Below, piece by piece: positions 17,422 through 26,134 of a stretch of DNA of 59,464 nucleotides. Position 1 is the first letter of the stretch; each line of letters begins with the position of its first letter. The position numbers and the translations under genes are program-made. This DNA is from an uncultured Lachnospiraceae bacterium (GTDB lineage Bacteria > Bacillota > Clostridia > Lachnospirales > Lachnospiraceae). Location of the stretch: the NCBI GenBank assembly GCA_902762905.1, contig CACWQE010000011.1, positions 1 through 59,464 on the forward strand. Direction: 5' to 3'. The notes beneath the pieces were generated by a model that worked only from the letters and a program-made list of their open reading frames with translations, had not been told where the DNA came from and searched no databases.

Positions 17422-17451
17422 TGAACAAAGAAAATTTAATTTCTTTGTTCA
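17422..17451. promoter_or_regulatory. Perfect 12-bp inverted repeat upstream of msmX
   Basis: TGAACAAAGAAA and its exact complement are separated by 6 bp, about 92 bp upstream of msmX in the 316-bp gap 17331-17646. It could be an operator or the transcription end of the TagA-like gene; there is no long U tract on the leftward strand. The remainder of the gap is A+T-rich with no gene. Confidence 0.5.
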
Positions 17452-17646
17452 TTTTGTCCTATTTCTAAATATTATCAGAAATATGCACATTGTTTCTCAA
17501 ATTTTATTATCTAAAAGTACCTATAAATCTCAATTTCAAGTCCTACAGGCTCCGAAATACTGACAAAAGTCGTGCAAAATACCTAAGTGATACGAGCTTT
17601 TTGTGCTATTGCCCAAACCCTTTTATGAAAAATGCCTAAGCAATCT

Positions 17647-18378
17647 CTACTCTTTGTCTTTCTTCTGTTGTTTCAAGCGGAATTTCATGCGCAGATTATT
17701 AAAAAATGTCTTAATTCTGCCATCTTTCTTCGACCACTTGTATAGATTATCCATCTTCAGTTTCTGAATGGATTCCGGCACCTGTGCGTCTGCCACTGCC
17801 TGATTGTACAAGATTCCACCCGTAAACAATGTTACACCGGCATTCATCTTATTGCGGTAATTCTGCAATAATTGAAGCTGTTTGCGCTCTTCTAATGCAA
17901 TCAGCAAAATATCCGGAGCAACCGAATTAATCTCATTGACAATATGATCTAACGATTCTTCCTGTTCGGTCAGAAACATACCACTAAAGGTCAGATACGG
18001 CCTTCTTTCATGAATATTCTCCTGTACAGAAAGAAAACGTTCCTCATTCTCCGCAACAAGTAAGATCTCATTCCCGACTGCAGCCGCATGATCCAATATC
18101 TGATCAAAATAGCTCTCAAAAAAGAACGGATCTCTCTTATGCCCTAGCACTTCATTCACACTGTTATTCACACTTGTATTGCCAGGAAGCACCAGATCTG
18201 CCTCTTCTACCACATATTTCCAATCCTCATTTTCCTGCAAAAGCAGTAAAGTCTCGCTATTCACGAAATAAATCACTTTACTGCTTTCTTCATTCAAACA
18301 CTGTATGGTAACCTCGCTGGCTACTTTTGTAGAATCGATATCTATTGCGATATCCAATAGTTGGATTCTATTCTTCAT
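17647..18378 (-). CDS. Divergent WecG/TagA/CpsF-like protein
   Basis: A 243-residue protein. The phrase VNSETLLLLQENEDWKYVV plus EEADLVLPGN resembles the N-terminal part of WecG/TagA/CpsF glycosyltransferases, APDILLIALEERKQ the second conserved block, and PESIQKLKMDNLYKW the C-terminal amphipathic segment. The usual ADLVLPDG acidic residue is replaced by Gly-Asn, so catalysis is doubtful. The basic C-terminus (RMKFRLKQQKKDK) could touch the membrane. It lies 11 bp after a LytR_C protein gene, suggesting cell-envelope polymer work. Family placement is moderate. Confidence 0.55.
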   Translation of the reverse strand: MKNRIQLLDIAIDIDSTKVASEVTIQCLNEESSKVIYFVNSETLLLLQENEDWKYVVEEADLVLPGNTSVNNSVNEVLGHKRDPFFFESYFDQILDHAAAVGNEILLVAENEERFLSVQENIHERRPYLTFSGMFLTEQEESLDHIVNEINSVAPDILLIALEERKQLQLLQNYRNKMNAGVTLFTGGILYNQAVADAQVPESIQKLKMDNLYKWSKKDGRIKTFFNNLRMKFRLKQQKKDKE

Positions 18379-18389
18379 ACTCTACCTCA

Positions 18390-18998
18390 TTATTGAACTG
18401 TTGTATCACTATTCCCCACAACAATAATAATATCCGCATCCCCTAATGCGATGTTTCCTTTGGTTACAGAGCAGGAATCTGTATTTGGTGAACCCACCTG
18501 CACTACAGCATCTGCAAAATATGCTACCAGATCCTGACCCATCCCTTCTTCTTTGACATAAATGATTGTCTGAGCTTCTGCACCTGCACTATAATTACCT
18601 GCTGCCACATTAGAAAATCCAGCACCTGATAACTTTGTCTGCCACTTTCCAGCGAGTCCTGCTGTACTTGTACTATTCAGCACAATAATCTTCTTATCAT
18701 TCGAAGGAACCTGTTCCGTCGTTGCCTCCTCCGTTGTGGCTTCTTCGGTTGTCACATCTTCCGTTGACGCATCATCCTTGGTATCCCCGGCATTCTCTGC
18801 ATCTAACATCGCCTGTAATTCTTCATCACTGTACGTAGAACCTTCTTCTGTTGTTGCCTGCTGCGCCAATAATTTCTTATCTGAACGTACCTTTATAATG
18901 AAAAATACAGAAAATCCTAAAATCACGATTGCCATAAGAACTACCATCGAACGTAAAAACGCCTCACCAAACACCTTTAAAATGGTCTTTTTATCCAT
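18390..18998 (-). CDS. Membrane-anchored LytR_C domain protein
   Basis: A 202-residue protein: one N-terminal transmembrane helix (about residues 16-36), a Thr/Glu-rich linker (TTEEATTEEATTEQ), and a C-terminal LytR_C-type domain starting at IIVLNSTSTAGLAGKWQTKL. LytR_C domains accompany LytR-CpsA-Psr enzymes that attach glycopolymers to peptidoglycan, but the catalytic LCP domain itself is missing. AAGGAGG is 7 nt before the ATG. A good promoter lies 37 nt upstream, and the gene forms a two-gene operon with the TagA-like gene. Confidence 0.75.
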   Translation of the reverse strand: MDKKTILKVFGEAFLRSMVVLMAIVILGFSVFFIIKVRSDKKLLAQQATTEEGSTYSDEELQAMLDAENAGDTKDDASTEDVTTEEATTEEATTEQVPSNDKKIIVLNSTSTAGLAGKWQTKLSGAGFSNVAAGNYSAGAEAQTIIYVKEEGMGQDLVAYFADAVVQVGSPNTDSCSVTKGNIALGDADIIIVVGNSDTTVQ

Positions 18999-19034
18999 TG
19001 TATTGCCTCCTTAGACTTGTTCATAATCCTTATA

Positions 19035-19063
19035 AGTATAACAGAGTTACATTTCTTTTTCAA
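19035..19063 (-). promoter_or_regulatory. Sigma-A-type promoter of the LytR_C operon
   Basis: On the leftward strand, TTGAAA and TATACT are separated by exactly 17 bp, ending 37 nt before the ATG at 18998. A rightward TATAAT at 19075-19080 probably serves the divergent SDR gene. Confidence 0.75.
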
Positions 19064-19174
19064 CCGCTTTATGGTATAATATATAAGTATCATTCATGGT
19101 TGCGCTTAACACTTTGCCCTTACAGACAGGCAAATTACAATCATTCTTATTTTTATATATAGAAAGGATATCCT

Positions 19175-19903
19175 ATGAAACGTACAGCTATTATAACCGG
19201 AGCTTCCCGTGGAATCGGAAAAGCCTGTGCTTTGGAATTAGCGCAGCACTTTGATTGTGTTGTCATTAATTCCTGTCATCATTCCACAGATTTAGAACAG
19301 GTGAAGCAAGCGATCGAGGCACTCAACTGTCAATGTCTTGCATTTACCGGTGATGTCGGCGATTATACTTTTACCGCCTCTATGATGGGACAGGTATTAG
19401 AACAATGTCCTAATGTTGAACTTCTTGTAAATAACGCTGGTATATCTTATGTCGGACTCTTAACAGATATGCATCCTGCCGACTGGAATCAGATCATCCA
19501 GACCAATCTGTCTTCTCTGTTCAATTGCAGCCAGCCTTTGATTCCAGACATGGTGCATCGGCAGTCCGGACACATTATCAATATATCCTCTATGTGGGGC
19601 ATCAGCGGTGCGTCCTGTGAAGTTGCCTACAGTGCCGCCAAAGGTGGCGTCAACGCATTCACACGCGCCCTTGGCAAAGAGCTAGCACCAAGCCATGTAC
19701 GAGTCAATGCCATTGCATGTGGCGCCATTGACACACAGATGAATGCTTGTTTCGACAAAACAGAACTGCAAGCTTTGTGTGACGAAATTCCTTCCTGCCG
19801 GCTAGGCAGACCCGAAGAGATAGCAAAGCTGGTATATCAACTATATGAAAGTCCCATGTACCTGACTGGCGAAGTCATAAAAATAGACGGTGGATATCTC
19901 TGA
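19175..19903 (+). CDS. FabG-like short-chain dehydrogenase/reductase
   Basis: A 242-residue classical SDR. It has the nucleotide-binding motif TGASRGIGKA, the structural NNAG motif, the catalytic Ser in INISSMWG, YSAAKGG with the catalytic Tyr and Lys, and the C-terminal GEVIKIDGGYL. It would use NAD(P)H to reduce a keto group. The fold equals FabG (3-oxoacyl-ACP reductase), but the gene is not in a fatty-acid cluster, so the substrate is open. It stands alone and divergent from the LytR_C gene. Its stop codon sits inside its own terminator stem. Confidence 0.85.
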   Translation: MKRTAIITGASRGIGKACALELAQHFDCVVINSCHHSTDLEQVKQAIEALNCQCLAFTGDVGDYTFTASMMGQVLEQCPNVELLVNNAGISYVGLLTDMHPADWNQIIQTNLSSLFNCSQPLIPDMVHRQSGHIINISSMWGISGASCEVAYSAAKGGVNAFTRALGKELAPSHVRVNAIACGAIDTQMNACFDKTELQALCDEIPSCRLGRPEEIAKLVYQLYESPMYLTGEVIKIDGGYL

Positions 19904-19917
19904 TCCACCGTCTTTTA
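19886..19917 (+). terminator. Terminator overlapping the SDR stop codon
   Basis: GACGGTGGAT/ATCCACCGTC, 7-nt loop, then TTTTATT. The left arm lies in the last codons of the SDR gene and the TGA is in the loop. Confidence 0.9.
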
Positions 19918-19946
19918 TTCTTTGCTGTTCTATATACTTGTCGGAA

Positions 19947-20699
19947 TTACTGCTGTGTTGCATAACGTGTTACACTCTCATCGGTCTCTTCACCCGGATA
20001 AGTTTCTGTCTCTAACACACGACCAACAGCAACATACTTGCGGTACTTATAGTCAGAGATTACAATTCCTGTTGTCTCTGTAGAAGCATGTACCACCTTA
20101 CCATTACCTATGTACAATGCAACATGGGAACAAGCTCTCTTACTTGAACCGTAGAAAATCAAATCACCTGGCTTGATGTCTCGCATCTTAACCTTCTGCG
20201 TATCCGCAATCTGTGAATATGCATTATGTGTCAGATCATATCCAAAATTCTTATATACTGCTAATGTAAATCCAGAACAATCTGCTCCTTTGGTAAGACT
20301 TGTTCCACCGTAGCGATAACGATTACCTACATACTGTAATGCAAAACTTACAACTTCTTTCTGTTCTTCAGACATTCCAGTATAATCTACAACAGTTACA
20401 CGGGATGTATACTTCTTACCATCTAACTTTGCTGTTACAATTGTGCTACCAACAGAAACAGGAGTTAAGATACCTTCCTCATCCACCTCAACAACATTAC
20501 TGTTCGATGTCTTCCAGCTATCTGCTTCCTCTTCCAGATCATAATCTGAATCAATCAACTGCAACTGAGGTGCAGTCCCCATCTCTACCACTAACTTCTT
20601 ATTACTCATCTTAACAGCAGCCTGAGCGTCCACTGATAAGACAATCATCATACTAAATGTAAATAATAATGTAACTAACGCTAACCCTTTGTGTCTCAT
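19947..20699 (-). CDS. Secreted NlpC/P60 peptidoglycan hydrolase with Ig-like domain
   Basis: A 250-residue protein. A signal peptide ends near AQA (about residue 28). A bacterial Ig-like (Big_2) domain follows (SNSNVVEVDEEGILTPVSVG), then an NlpC/P60 domain (about residues 110-225) with catalytic Cys in GADCSGFT, His in SHVALYIG and the VVHAS block. Such enzymes cut D-Glu-diaminopimelate peptide bonds in the wall. It follows the yibE/F-like pair by 44 bp; a TATACT on the leftward strand in that gap may be its own promoter. The order signal, Big_2, NlpC is normal for the family. Confidence 0.88.
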   Translation of the reverse strand: MRHKGLALVTLLFTFSMMIVLSVDAQAAVKMSNKKLVVEMGTAPQLQLIDSDYDLEEEADSWKTSNSNVVEVDEEGILTPVSVGSTIVTAKLDGKKYTSRVTVVDYTGMSEEQKEVVSFALQYVGNRYRYGGTSLTKGADCSGFTLAVYKNFGYDLTHNAYSQIADTQKVKMRDIKPGDLIFYGSSKRACSHVALYIGNGKVVHASTETTGIVISDYKYRKYVAVGRVLETETYPGEETDESVTRYATQQ

Positions 20700-20743
20700 T
20701 AATCCATTCCTTCCCGATACAGTATATTATCTGTTACCAAGAA

Positions 20744-21583
20744 CTATTTTAACACATATTTTACATTTTTCAAGACCTTTTTGAAATAAACGTAACATTT
20801 TTGTAACAACTTGTCAGGCTGATTACCTTCATCTTGTGATACAGTCAATAAAGCAGCACAAATTATGCTGCTGATCGGAATAATAAGCAGACATCCCATT
20901 CCCCCAGTAAGCAGTCCTGCAAGCTCTTTAAACAGCGCCTTTGAATTCAATATATATGCAAATTCATCTTCATTTTTCATAAAAAGAACTGCTAACATGA
21001 TACTTTCACCTACTCCCGCAAAAAACAATGTGTTCACTGTCGTTCCGAGAATGTCTCTTCCTACCGCTAATCCTGAAATAAAAAGCTGTCTGGTATCTAG
21101 TTCTTTCTTATTCTCATATACCTCATTAACTGCCGTAGTCACCGCAACCGCTGTATCCATTATTGCGCCTAACAGTCCTAACAGGACAGCTGACAACATC
21201 ACGGCCGACATAGATACCTGCAGATCAGACGATAAATACATACTGATTTCTTCATATTGTTCAATCTCATTGTATCCACTGATTCCAGCCGCCCACAAGA
21301 GTGGGCCGGATGTTGCCATAATAAATAAGATCACAAGCACAACAGCGATAACTGCGGCATGCATTTTAGCATTCACTCCATTTTGAAAATAGATAACAGT
21401 CACCACTATGAAGATACTAATAATCAATGTAGTTAATATAGGAGGTGCTCCCCAGGAGATCAGATAGACATTTACTAACAATGCCAGCAACGTCCTTACT
21501 AATGCAAAAAAAGAGTCAAGTCCACGGTTGCCGCCAATCAACACCATCAAAAAAAACAGAATCCCACCTAACTTCCATATCAT
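20744..21583 (-). CDS. YibE/F-like membrane protein (second of pair)
   Basis: A 279-residue protein with about seven transmembrane segments and the YibE/F-type motifs LLGLLGAIMDTAVAVTTAVN and VGRDILGTTVNTLFFAGVG. The family is membrane-bound and functionally uncharacterised; a transport role is often supposed. Its ATG overlaps the stop of the preceding family member by 4 bp (ATGA), so the two are co-translated and may form a heteromer. It lies downstream of luxS in the same leftward operon. Confidence 0.8.
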   Translation of the reverse strand: MIWKLGGILFFLMVLIGGNRGLDSFFALVRTLLALLVNVYLISWGAPPILTTLIISIFIVVTVIYFQNGVNAKMHAAVIAVVLVILFIMATSGPLLWAAGISGYNEIEQYEEISMYLSSDLQVSMSAVMLSAVLLGLLGAIMDTAVAVTTAVNEVYENKKELDTRQLFISGLAVGRDILGTTVNTLFFAGVGESIMLAVLFMKNEDEFAYILNSKALFKELAGLLTGGMGCLLIIPISSIICAALLTVSQDEGNQPDKLLQKCYVYFKKVLKNVKYVLK

Positions 21584-22701
21584 GACGTCTTCTCTCCTTT
21601 TCTATTCCAGATGCGTAACAGAACCACAGAAAAGAATCCTGCTACCGGTATCGCTAACACAATTCCGATTGCTCCCATCAGAAACCGGATCAGCTCAAAC
21701 ACAAGCTGAAAGTTAATCAGATGATACAAAGTATACCCATTCTTAATCTTGATCACCAAAATAGGAATCGCACTACTGATATAAGTAAAGAAAAGTACAT
21801 TGATCATCGTTCCCATAATATCATATCCCATTTCCCGTATAGAATTAATCAGCCCTTTTACGGAAATATCCGGTTTCCGGTAAAGAATCTCTGCCACTCC
21901 CGCTGCAATACTGATCGACACATCCATAACAGCACCCAGGCTCCCCATCAGAACTCCGGTCAGAAATAACTCAGAAAGATCAGACGGATTCACTACATAA
22001 TCCATCATTTCATATGGCAATCTTTCTGATGTATGTAACACAATCTCATATATCCCATAACAGATTCCTGTAGTTGCTAGTGATGCCATGATGGCAACCA
22101 ACGTCTTTCTGTGCATTCCTCCGGCAAACACTAACGTAATTACATTGAATATAATAACAAGCAGATATGTCATTTGTATCAGGTCTCCTCCATTGCCATA
22201 CCAGGACAATGCATATAAAAAAATCAGTACATTCAGGCACACAGAAACAGCAATAATTCCTCCCTTTCTTCCATTCAGTATCAGTAACATTACCAGAAAC
22301 AAACCACATAGACAAGCAAGAAAGAAATCCCTCTTCTTACCATTGATTGTTCCGGAACTTTCTTGTTGTCTCAACGATACAAAAATCTGTTCTCCCACAT
22401 AATATCTCTCATCATTAACACCTGATCGTGAATACATATTCTCCAGTATTATGTGTTCCCCCTTCCGATCACCATTCAGCACTTTCGCCTGTATCAATTG
22501 ATCATAATATTGCTCCTCTTCATCATTCGGCCCATCCTGAGTATGTGAAAATGTATTCTTAACAGAAGTCACCCTGGCAACCGTATTCTCATATAAAAAT
22601 GCATCACATTCCACGAAAAGAAGAGCTGCCGCAACAATCAGCAACAGCCCTGCAATATAACATCTTTTCGGTAATATATGATACTCGCGTTCTCTCTTCA
22701 T
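21580..22701 (-). CDS. YibE/F-like membrane protein (first of pair)
   Basis: A 373-residue protein with an N-terminal transmembrane helix (about residues 14-32), an extracytoplasmic domain of about 90 residues, then about seven transmembrane helices with MGSLGAVMDVSISIAAGVAE and MGYDIMGTMINVLFF, equivalent to the motifs of the next gene. The extra N-terminal domain (VTSVKNTF...VGEQIFVSL) is typical of the longer YibE/F proteins. It starts on the last base of the luxS stop (TAATG), so it is coupled to luxS. Function unknown. Confidence 0.8.
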   Translation of the reverse strand: MKREREYHILPKRCYIAGLLLIVAAALLFVECDAFLYENTVARVTSVKNTFSHTQDGPNDEEEQYYDQLIQAKVLNGDRKGEHIILENMYSRSGVNDERYYVGEQIFVSLRQQESSGTINGKKRDFFLACLCGLFLVMLLILNGRKGGIIAVSVCLNVLIFLYALSWYGNGGDLIQMTYLLVIIFNVITLVFAGGMHRKTLVAIMASLATTGICYGIYEIVLHTSERLPYEMMDYVVNPSDLSELFLTGVLMGSLGAVMDVSISIAAGVAEILYRKPDISVKGLINSIREMGYDIMGTMINVLFFTYISSAIPILVIKIKNGYTLYHLINFQLVFELIRFLMGAIGIVLAIPVAGFFSVVLLRIWNRKGEKTS

Positions 22702-23180
22702 TATTCCGGATACACCAATCTCTCTTCCGTGATATTAGATAACACTTCATCATAATAGCGTCTGGCTACAAAACGTGCCATCGGAAGATTCATATCCAGA
22801 TAATTGCCACAATCCCTCGCACAGGCTCCCGGCACTTCTCCGTCAAAATCCTTCATGAATGCATACATCTCTTTCATCAAGTCCACAATATCCTTTGATT
22901 CATAATCGCCCGCCAGGATCAGATAGAAACCGGTACGGCATCCCATCGGTCCAAAGTAAACAACTTTATCTTTCCAGACAGGATGATTTCTCAAAAAAGT
23001 TGCACCTAAATGCTCTAACGTGTGCACCTCTGCAGTATTCATGACTGGCTCGTAATTCGGTCTTGTCATCCGAAGGTCAAATGTAGTAATTGTCTCCGTT
23101 CCCACATGGTCTTTTCTTGATACATAAATTCCCGGTAACAATGTTAAATGATTCACTGTAAAACTTGCAATCTTATCCAT
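22701..23180 (-). CDS. luxS: S-ribosylhomocysteine lyase (AI-2 synthase) LuxS
   Basis: A 159-residue enzyme that splits S-ribosylhomocysteine to homocysteine and the AI-2 precursor DPD. The metal site is complete: HTLEH supplies two His and ARDCGNY the Cys. The N-terminus FTVNHLTLLPGIYVSRKD and FGPMGCRTGFY are family hallmarks. I chose ATG 23180 (AGGAGG 12 nt upstream); the frame extends to 23258, but the extra residues overlap mtnN and are not part of LuxS. It lies just after mtnN, which makes its substrate, so the activated methyl cycle is encoded as a unit. Confidence 0.95.
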   Translation of the reverse strand: MDKIASFTVNHLTLLPGIYVSRKDHVGTETITTFDLRMTRPNYEPVMNTAEVHTLEHLGATFLRNHPVWKDKVVYFGPMGCRTGFYLILAGDYESKDIVDLMKEMYAFMKDFDGEVPGACARDCGNYLDMNLPMARFVARRYYDEVLSNITEERLVYPE

Positions 23181-23244
23181 GATCGTGTTGTTCCTCCTAA
23201 TATCCATAATCATTCCATACGAATCACATGTACTTCTATACCAT

Positions 23245-23937
23245 CTATAAAGCTTCACAAAGAGCCAGCAGTAATCTTACGGAATGTTCAATTGCCTTTG
23301 CCTCAAATGCCGGATAATCTACCGATGCAGAATCATCTGCCTTATCTGAAATTGCCCGGATGATCAAGAATGGCATTCCATTCAAATATGCTGCATGTGC
23401 GATTGCTGCTCCTTCCATCTCTGTACAATATCCTGCAAAATTCTTGACCAGCCATTCTTTCTTCGCTTTGTCGGAGATAAACTGATCTCCGCTTACCACA
23501 CGTCCCTCAAATACGGACACATCCGGATTAACACGTTCACAAGTCTCCTTTGCAATCTTGCGCAGCTTCTCGTCTGCTGTAAATGACAAGGTATCCATTC
23601 TAGGAATCTGTCCAACCGGATATCCAAATGCAACCGCATCCATATCATGCTCTAACGCATCGGTCGACAGTACAATATCCCCAATATTGATATCTGCATT
23701 TAGTGATCCCGCAATTCCCGTATTGACTACTGCATCTACACTATAGACATCTGCTAAGATCTGTGTACAGATTGCCGCATTGACCTTACCAATTCCAGAA
23801 CGCACTACCACTACAGGATGCCCTTTGACCGTTCCCTTAAGGAAATCCATAGACGCAATCGTCCGTTCCTCAACCTGCTCCATATGTTCCTTGATCTTTG
23901 CTACCTCTTCATCCATTGCACCTATAATTCCAAGCAT
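23245..23937 (-). CDS. mtnN: 5'-methylthioadenosine/S-adenosylhomocysteine nucleosidase
   Basis: A 230-residue nucleosidase (Pfs) that removes adenine from SAH and MTA. Family motifs: MLGIIGAMDEEV at the start, VVVRSGIGKVNAA, VNTGIAGSL, CTEMEGAAIAHAAYLN and the catalytic Asp in IRAISDKAD. ATG 23937 is preferred over the frame start at 23997 because the family begins here and AAGGAAGA lies 7 nt upstream. Its product feeds LuxS, encoded 64 bp downstream. Confidence 0.95.
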   Translation of the reverse strand: MLGIIGAMDEEVAKIKEHMEQVEERTIASMDFLKGTVKGHPVVVVRSGIGKVNAAICTQILADVYSVDAVVNTGIAGSLNADINIGDIVLSTDALEHDMDAVAFGYPVGQIPRMDTLSFTADEKLRKIAKETCERVNPDVSVFEGRVVSGDQFISDKAKKEWLVKNFAGYCTEMEGAAIAHAAYLNGMPFLIIRAISDKADDSASVDYPAFEAKAIEHSVRLLLALCEAL

Positions 23938-23971
23938 ATTATATTCTTCCTTTCTTCTATTCCTCTTCATT

Positions 23972-25381
23972 CTATAATGCTTTTGCTGCCGATTCAAGCG
24001 GAATCACCAGCTTCGCAATAAATTCACCTTCCACCGAATATGTCTGAAACTTACCATGCTGCAGTTTCATAATTCTACTGCACGTGATCAGGCCGATATT
24101 GGTACTTTCATGCTTATCCAGATTCTCCCGTATTCCATTCCGAATCCGGATCACTACATGACTTTGTTCTCTGTTTGCAATAATCTCAATTGGCTTATCT
24201 GCCTCTGCATATTTACACAGATTCGATAAAATGTTGTTAAGTACCCGTTGCATATATTTGACATGGATCAGACAATTACCCGTATTCTCATCGACATGGT
24301 TGTGCGCAACCACCTGAAATCCCTGTTCCTCAAGACTTAAAAACTGGTTCTCTACCAGATCCATCACCAGTTCATATGCCGGCACCGGCTCCACATCAAT
24401 CTGCTTCCGGTCCTCTCCATATATTAGAAAATATTCAAAAAGCTCGTCTGATAATTCTTTAATCTCTTTCGTCTTTGCTAAAGAAAGTTCCAGATATCGT
24501 TTGCACTGCTCCGGCTCCGTCACACGATCCATACTGAGGATTTCCAGATATCCGGCTAATGTCGTAAGCGGTGTCCGCAGATCATGTGACATGGAAGTTA
24601 CCAGATCTTTGTTCGCCTGCAACATCATTTTCTCTTTCTGCATATTCTCTATAACCGAAAGACGCATCTGTTCAATGCCACGTGCAAGGTTACTCAGCTC
24701 GTCCTCTCCTTTGATCGTAATCGGGTGCTCCAAATTGCCCCCCTCTAAAATCTGCAATTCATTTTCCATCTGATTGATATAGCTGAATTTCACCTTCAGC
24801 AGATTCGCCAGTATACAAATAAAAAGACAGATGCATAAACAGATAGAAACAACCCAGATGTAATTATTATATTTCCAATAATCATAACAGAACATGTCCA
24901 CACTGGCAGTTGAACCATCCGTCAATACCAATGTATACATCTTATCCGAATCAATCAACTCATTACTTGTATGTGAATCCATCAAAGGAGCACTGTCTAT
25001 ATTGTCTTCTCCCTCGCCATCGGAGTAGATATAATCGGAATTAAATATAACGCAGTTATTCTGATAAATTGCAATATACACATAGGGATTATTCTCAGAC
25101 CATTCTTTTAATTGCGTAATGTTGTCGACTTTGATCTGCTGATTGGTCACATAATTCTGCAAGTCTTCTATATAACGCTGCTGAAATGTCTGGTTCATCT
25201 GCTCATTATTAAAAATCTTCTCAATCGCATGGGTTCCGCCCTGTACCAACAAATATCCACAACCTACAGAAATCAATAATGCAAATGCGATTGCACCAAG
25301 CAAATACCACATTAATTTTGTTTTCAGGGTATAGAATACTTTAGACAACTCGATATCCCCTTCCCCAGATGTTGTGTACAT
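23972..25381 (-). CDS. Membrane sensor histidine kinase
   Basis: A 469-residue kinase. Transmembrane helix about 24-46, an extracytoplasmic domain of about 130 residues, a second helix (about 176-197), a HAMP linker, HisKA with the phospho-acceptor His in SMSHDLRTPLTTL, and an ATPase domain with N box NILSNLCKYAEA. The usual DxGxG loop is not obvious (IRIRNGIREN), so the ATP lid is divergent. The ATG at 25381 overlaps the regulator gene by 41 bp. A TTG at 25345 behind AAGGGG would overlap only 5 bp and is a real alternative start. Partner: the preceding OmpR-type regulator. Ligand unknown. Confidence 0.85.
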   Translation of the reverse strand: MYTTSGEGDIELSKVFYTLKTKLMWYLLGAIAFALLISVGCGYLLVQGGTHAIEKIFNNEQMNQTFQQRYIEDLQNYVTNQQIKVDNITQLKEWSENNPYVYIAIYQNNCVIFNSDYIYSDGEGEDNIDSAPLMDSHTSNELIDSDKMYTLVLTDGSTASVDMFCYDYWKYNNYIWVVSICLCICLFICILANLLKVKFSYINQMENELQILEGGNLEHPITIKGEDELSNLARGIEQMRLSVIENMQKEKMMLQANKDLVTSMSHDLRTPLTTLAGYLEILSMDRVTEPEQCKRYLELSLAKTKEIKELSDELFEYFLIYGEDRKQIDVEPVPAYELVMDLVENQFLSLEEQGFQVVAHNHVDENTGNCLIHVKYMQRVLNNILSNLCKYAEADKPIEIIANREQSHVVIRIRNGIRENLDKHESTNIGLITCSRIMKLQHGKFQTYSVEGEFIAKLVIPLESAAKAL

Positions 25382-26033
25382 ACTTTGGACTCGGACCCGT
25401 ATCGCCTAACTTCTTACGAATATTACGGATATGCACCATAACGGTATTCGTTGAATTCGGCATATATGCCTCTTCCCACACGGCTTCGTATATCTCTTTC
25501 GCTGTAAAGATATGATTACGGTTTGATGCTAACAACAACAATATTCGATACTCAATCTCTGTTAACGATATCTCTTGTCCATCCCGGACAACCTGCTGCA
25601 GATCCGTGTCTAAGATAATATCCTGAATGACAATCTGCGACTTCGACTTCGCATCACTCTTCTCAATATGCGGTCTTTTCAAAAGTGCTTTCACCCGTAA
25701 TAGCAACTCTGTACAGGAAAACGGTTTGGTCAGATAATCATCTCCACCTGCCTCAAATCCCTCGATCAGATCAGACTCCGCAGACTTCGCTGTCAGAAAT
25801 AATACCGGAACTTCTGCTCTCTCCCGGATTCTGGAACAAGCATTGATTCCATCACATTCAGGCATCATGATATCTAAGATGACCAGATCTATATCCGCAT
25901 TGAACTTCTCTACAGCCTCTTCTCCATTCACCGCCAAGATGACCTCAAATCCTGCATCTTCTAACATGATCCGCACGACTTCCCGTATATCTCTTGCATC
26001 ATCTGCAACTAATATTTTCTGTTTCTCTGCCAT
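25341..26033 (-). CDS. OmpR/PhoB-family response regulator
   Basis: A 230-residue regulator. REC domain with acidic pair VADDARD, phospho-acceptor Asp in VILDIMMP, Thr/Lys switch residues in LFLTAKS and YLTKPF; C-terminal winged helix ending NIWGRGYRVV. It would be phosphorylated by the histidine kinase encoded next and bind promoter DNA as a dimer. First gene of the two-component operon. Targets cannot be read from the window. Confidence 0.92.
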   Translation of the reverse strand: MAEKQKILVADDARDIREVVRIMLEDAGFEVILAVNGEEAVEKFNADIDLVILDIMMPECDGINACSRIRERAEVPVLFLTAKSAESDLIEGFEAGGDDYLTKPFSCTELLLRVKALLKRPHIEKSDAKSKSQIVIQDIILDTDLQQVVRDGQEISLTEIEYRILLLLASNRNHIFTAKEIYEAVWEEAYMPNSTNTVMVHIRNIRKKLGDTGPSPKYVHNIWGRGYRVV

Positions 26034-26134
26034 CTTCTCACGCCTTTCTCATGCCTTGTATTCCTTATAACAGGGATTAGTATATCAAATTACAAAAGAA
26101 AAACCTATCCTTCTCGTTCGGATTTAAGAATTCT

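Noticed and set aside
23181..23258. Longer luxS start
   Set aside because: Extra residues overlap mtnN and precede the invariant LuxS N-terminus.
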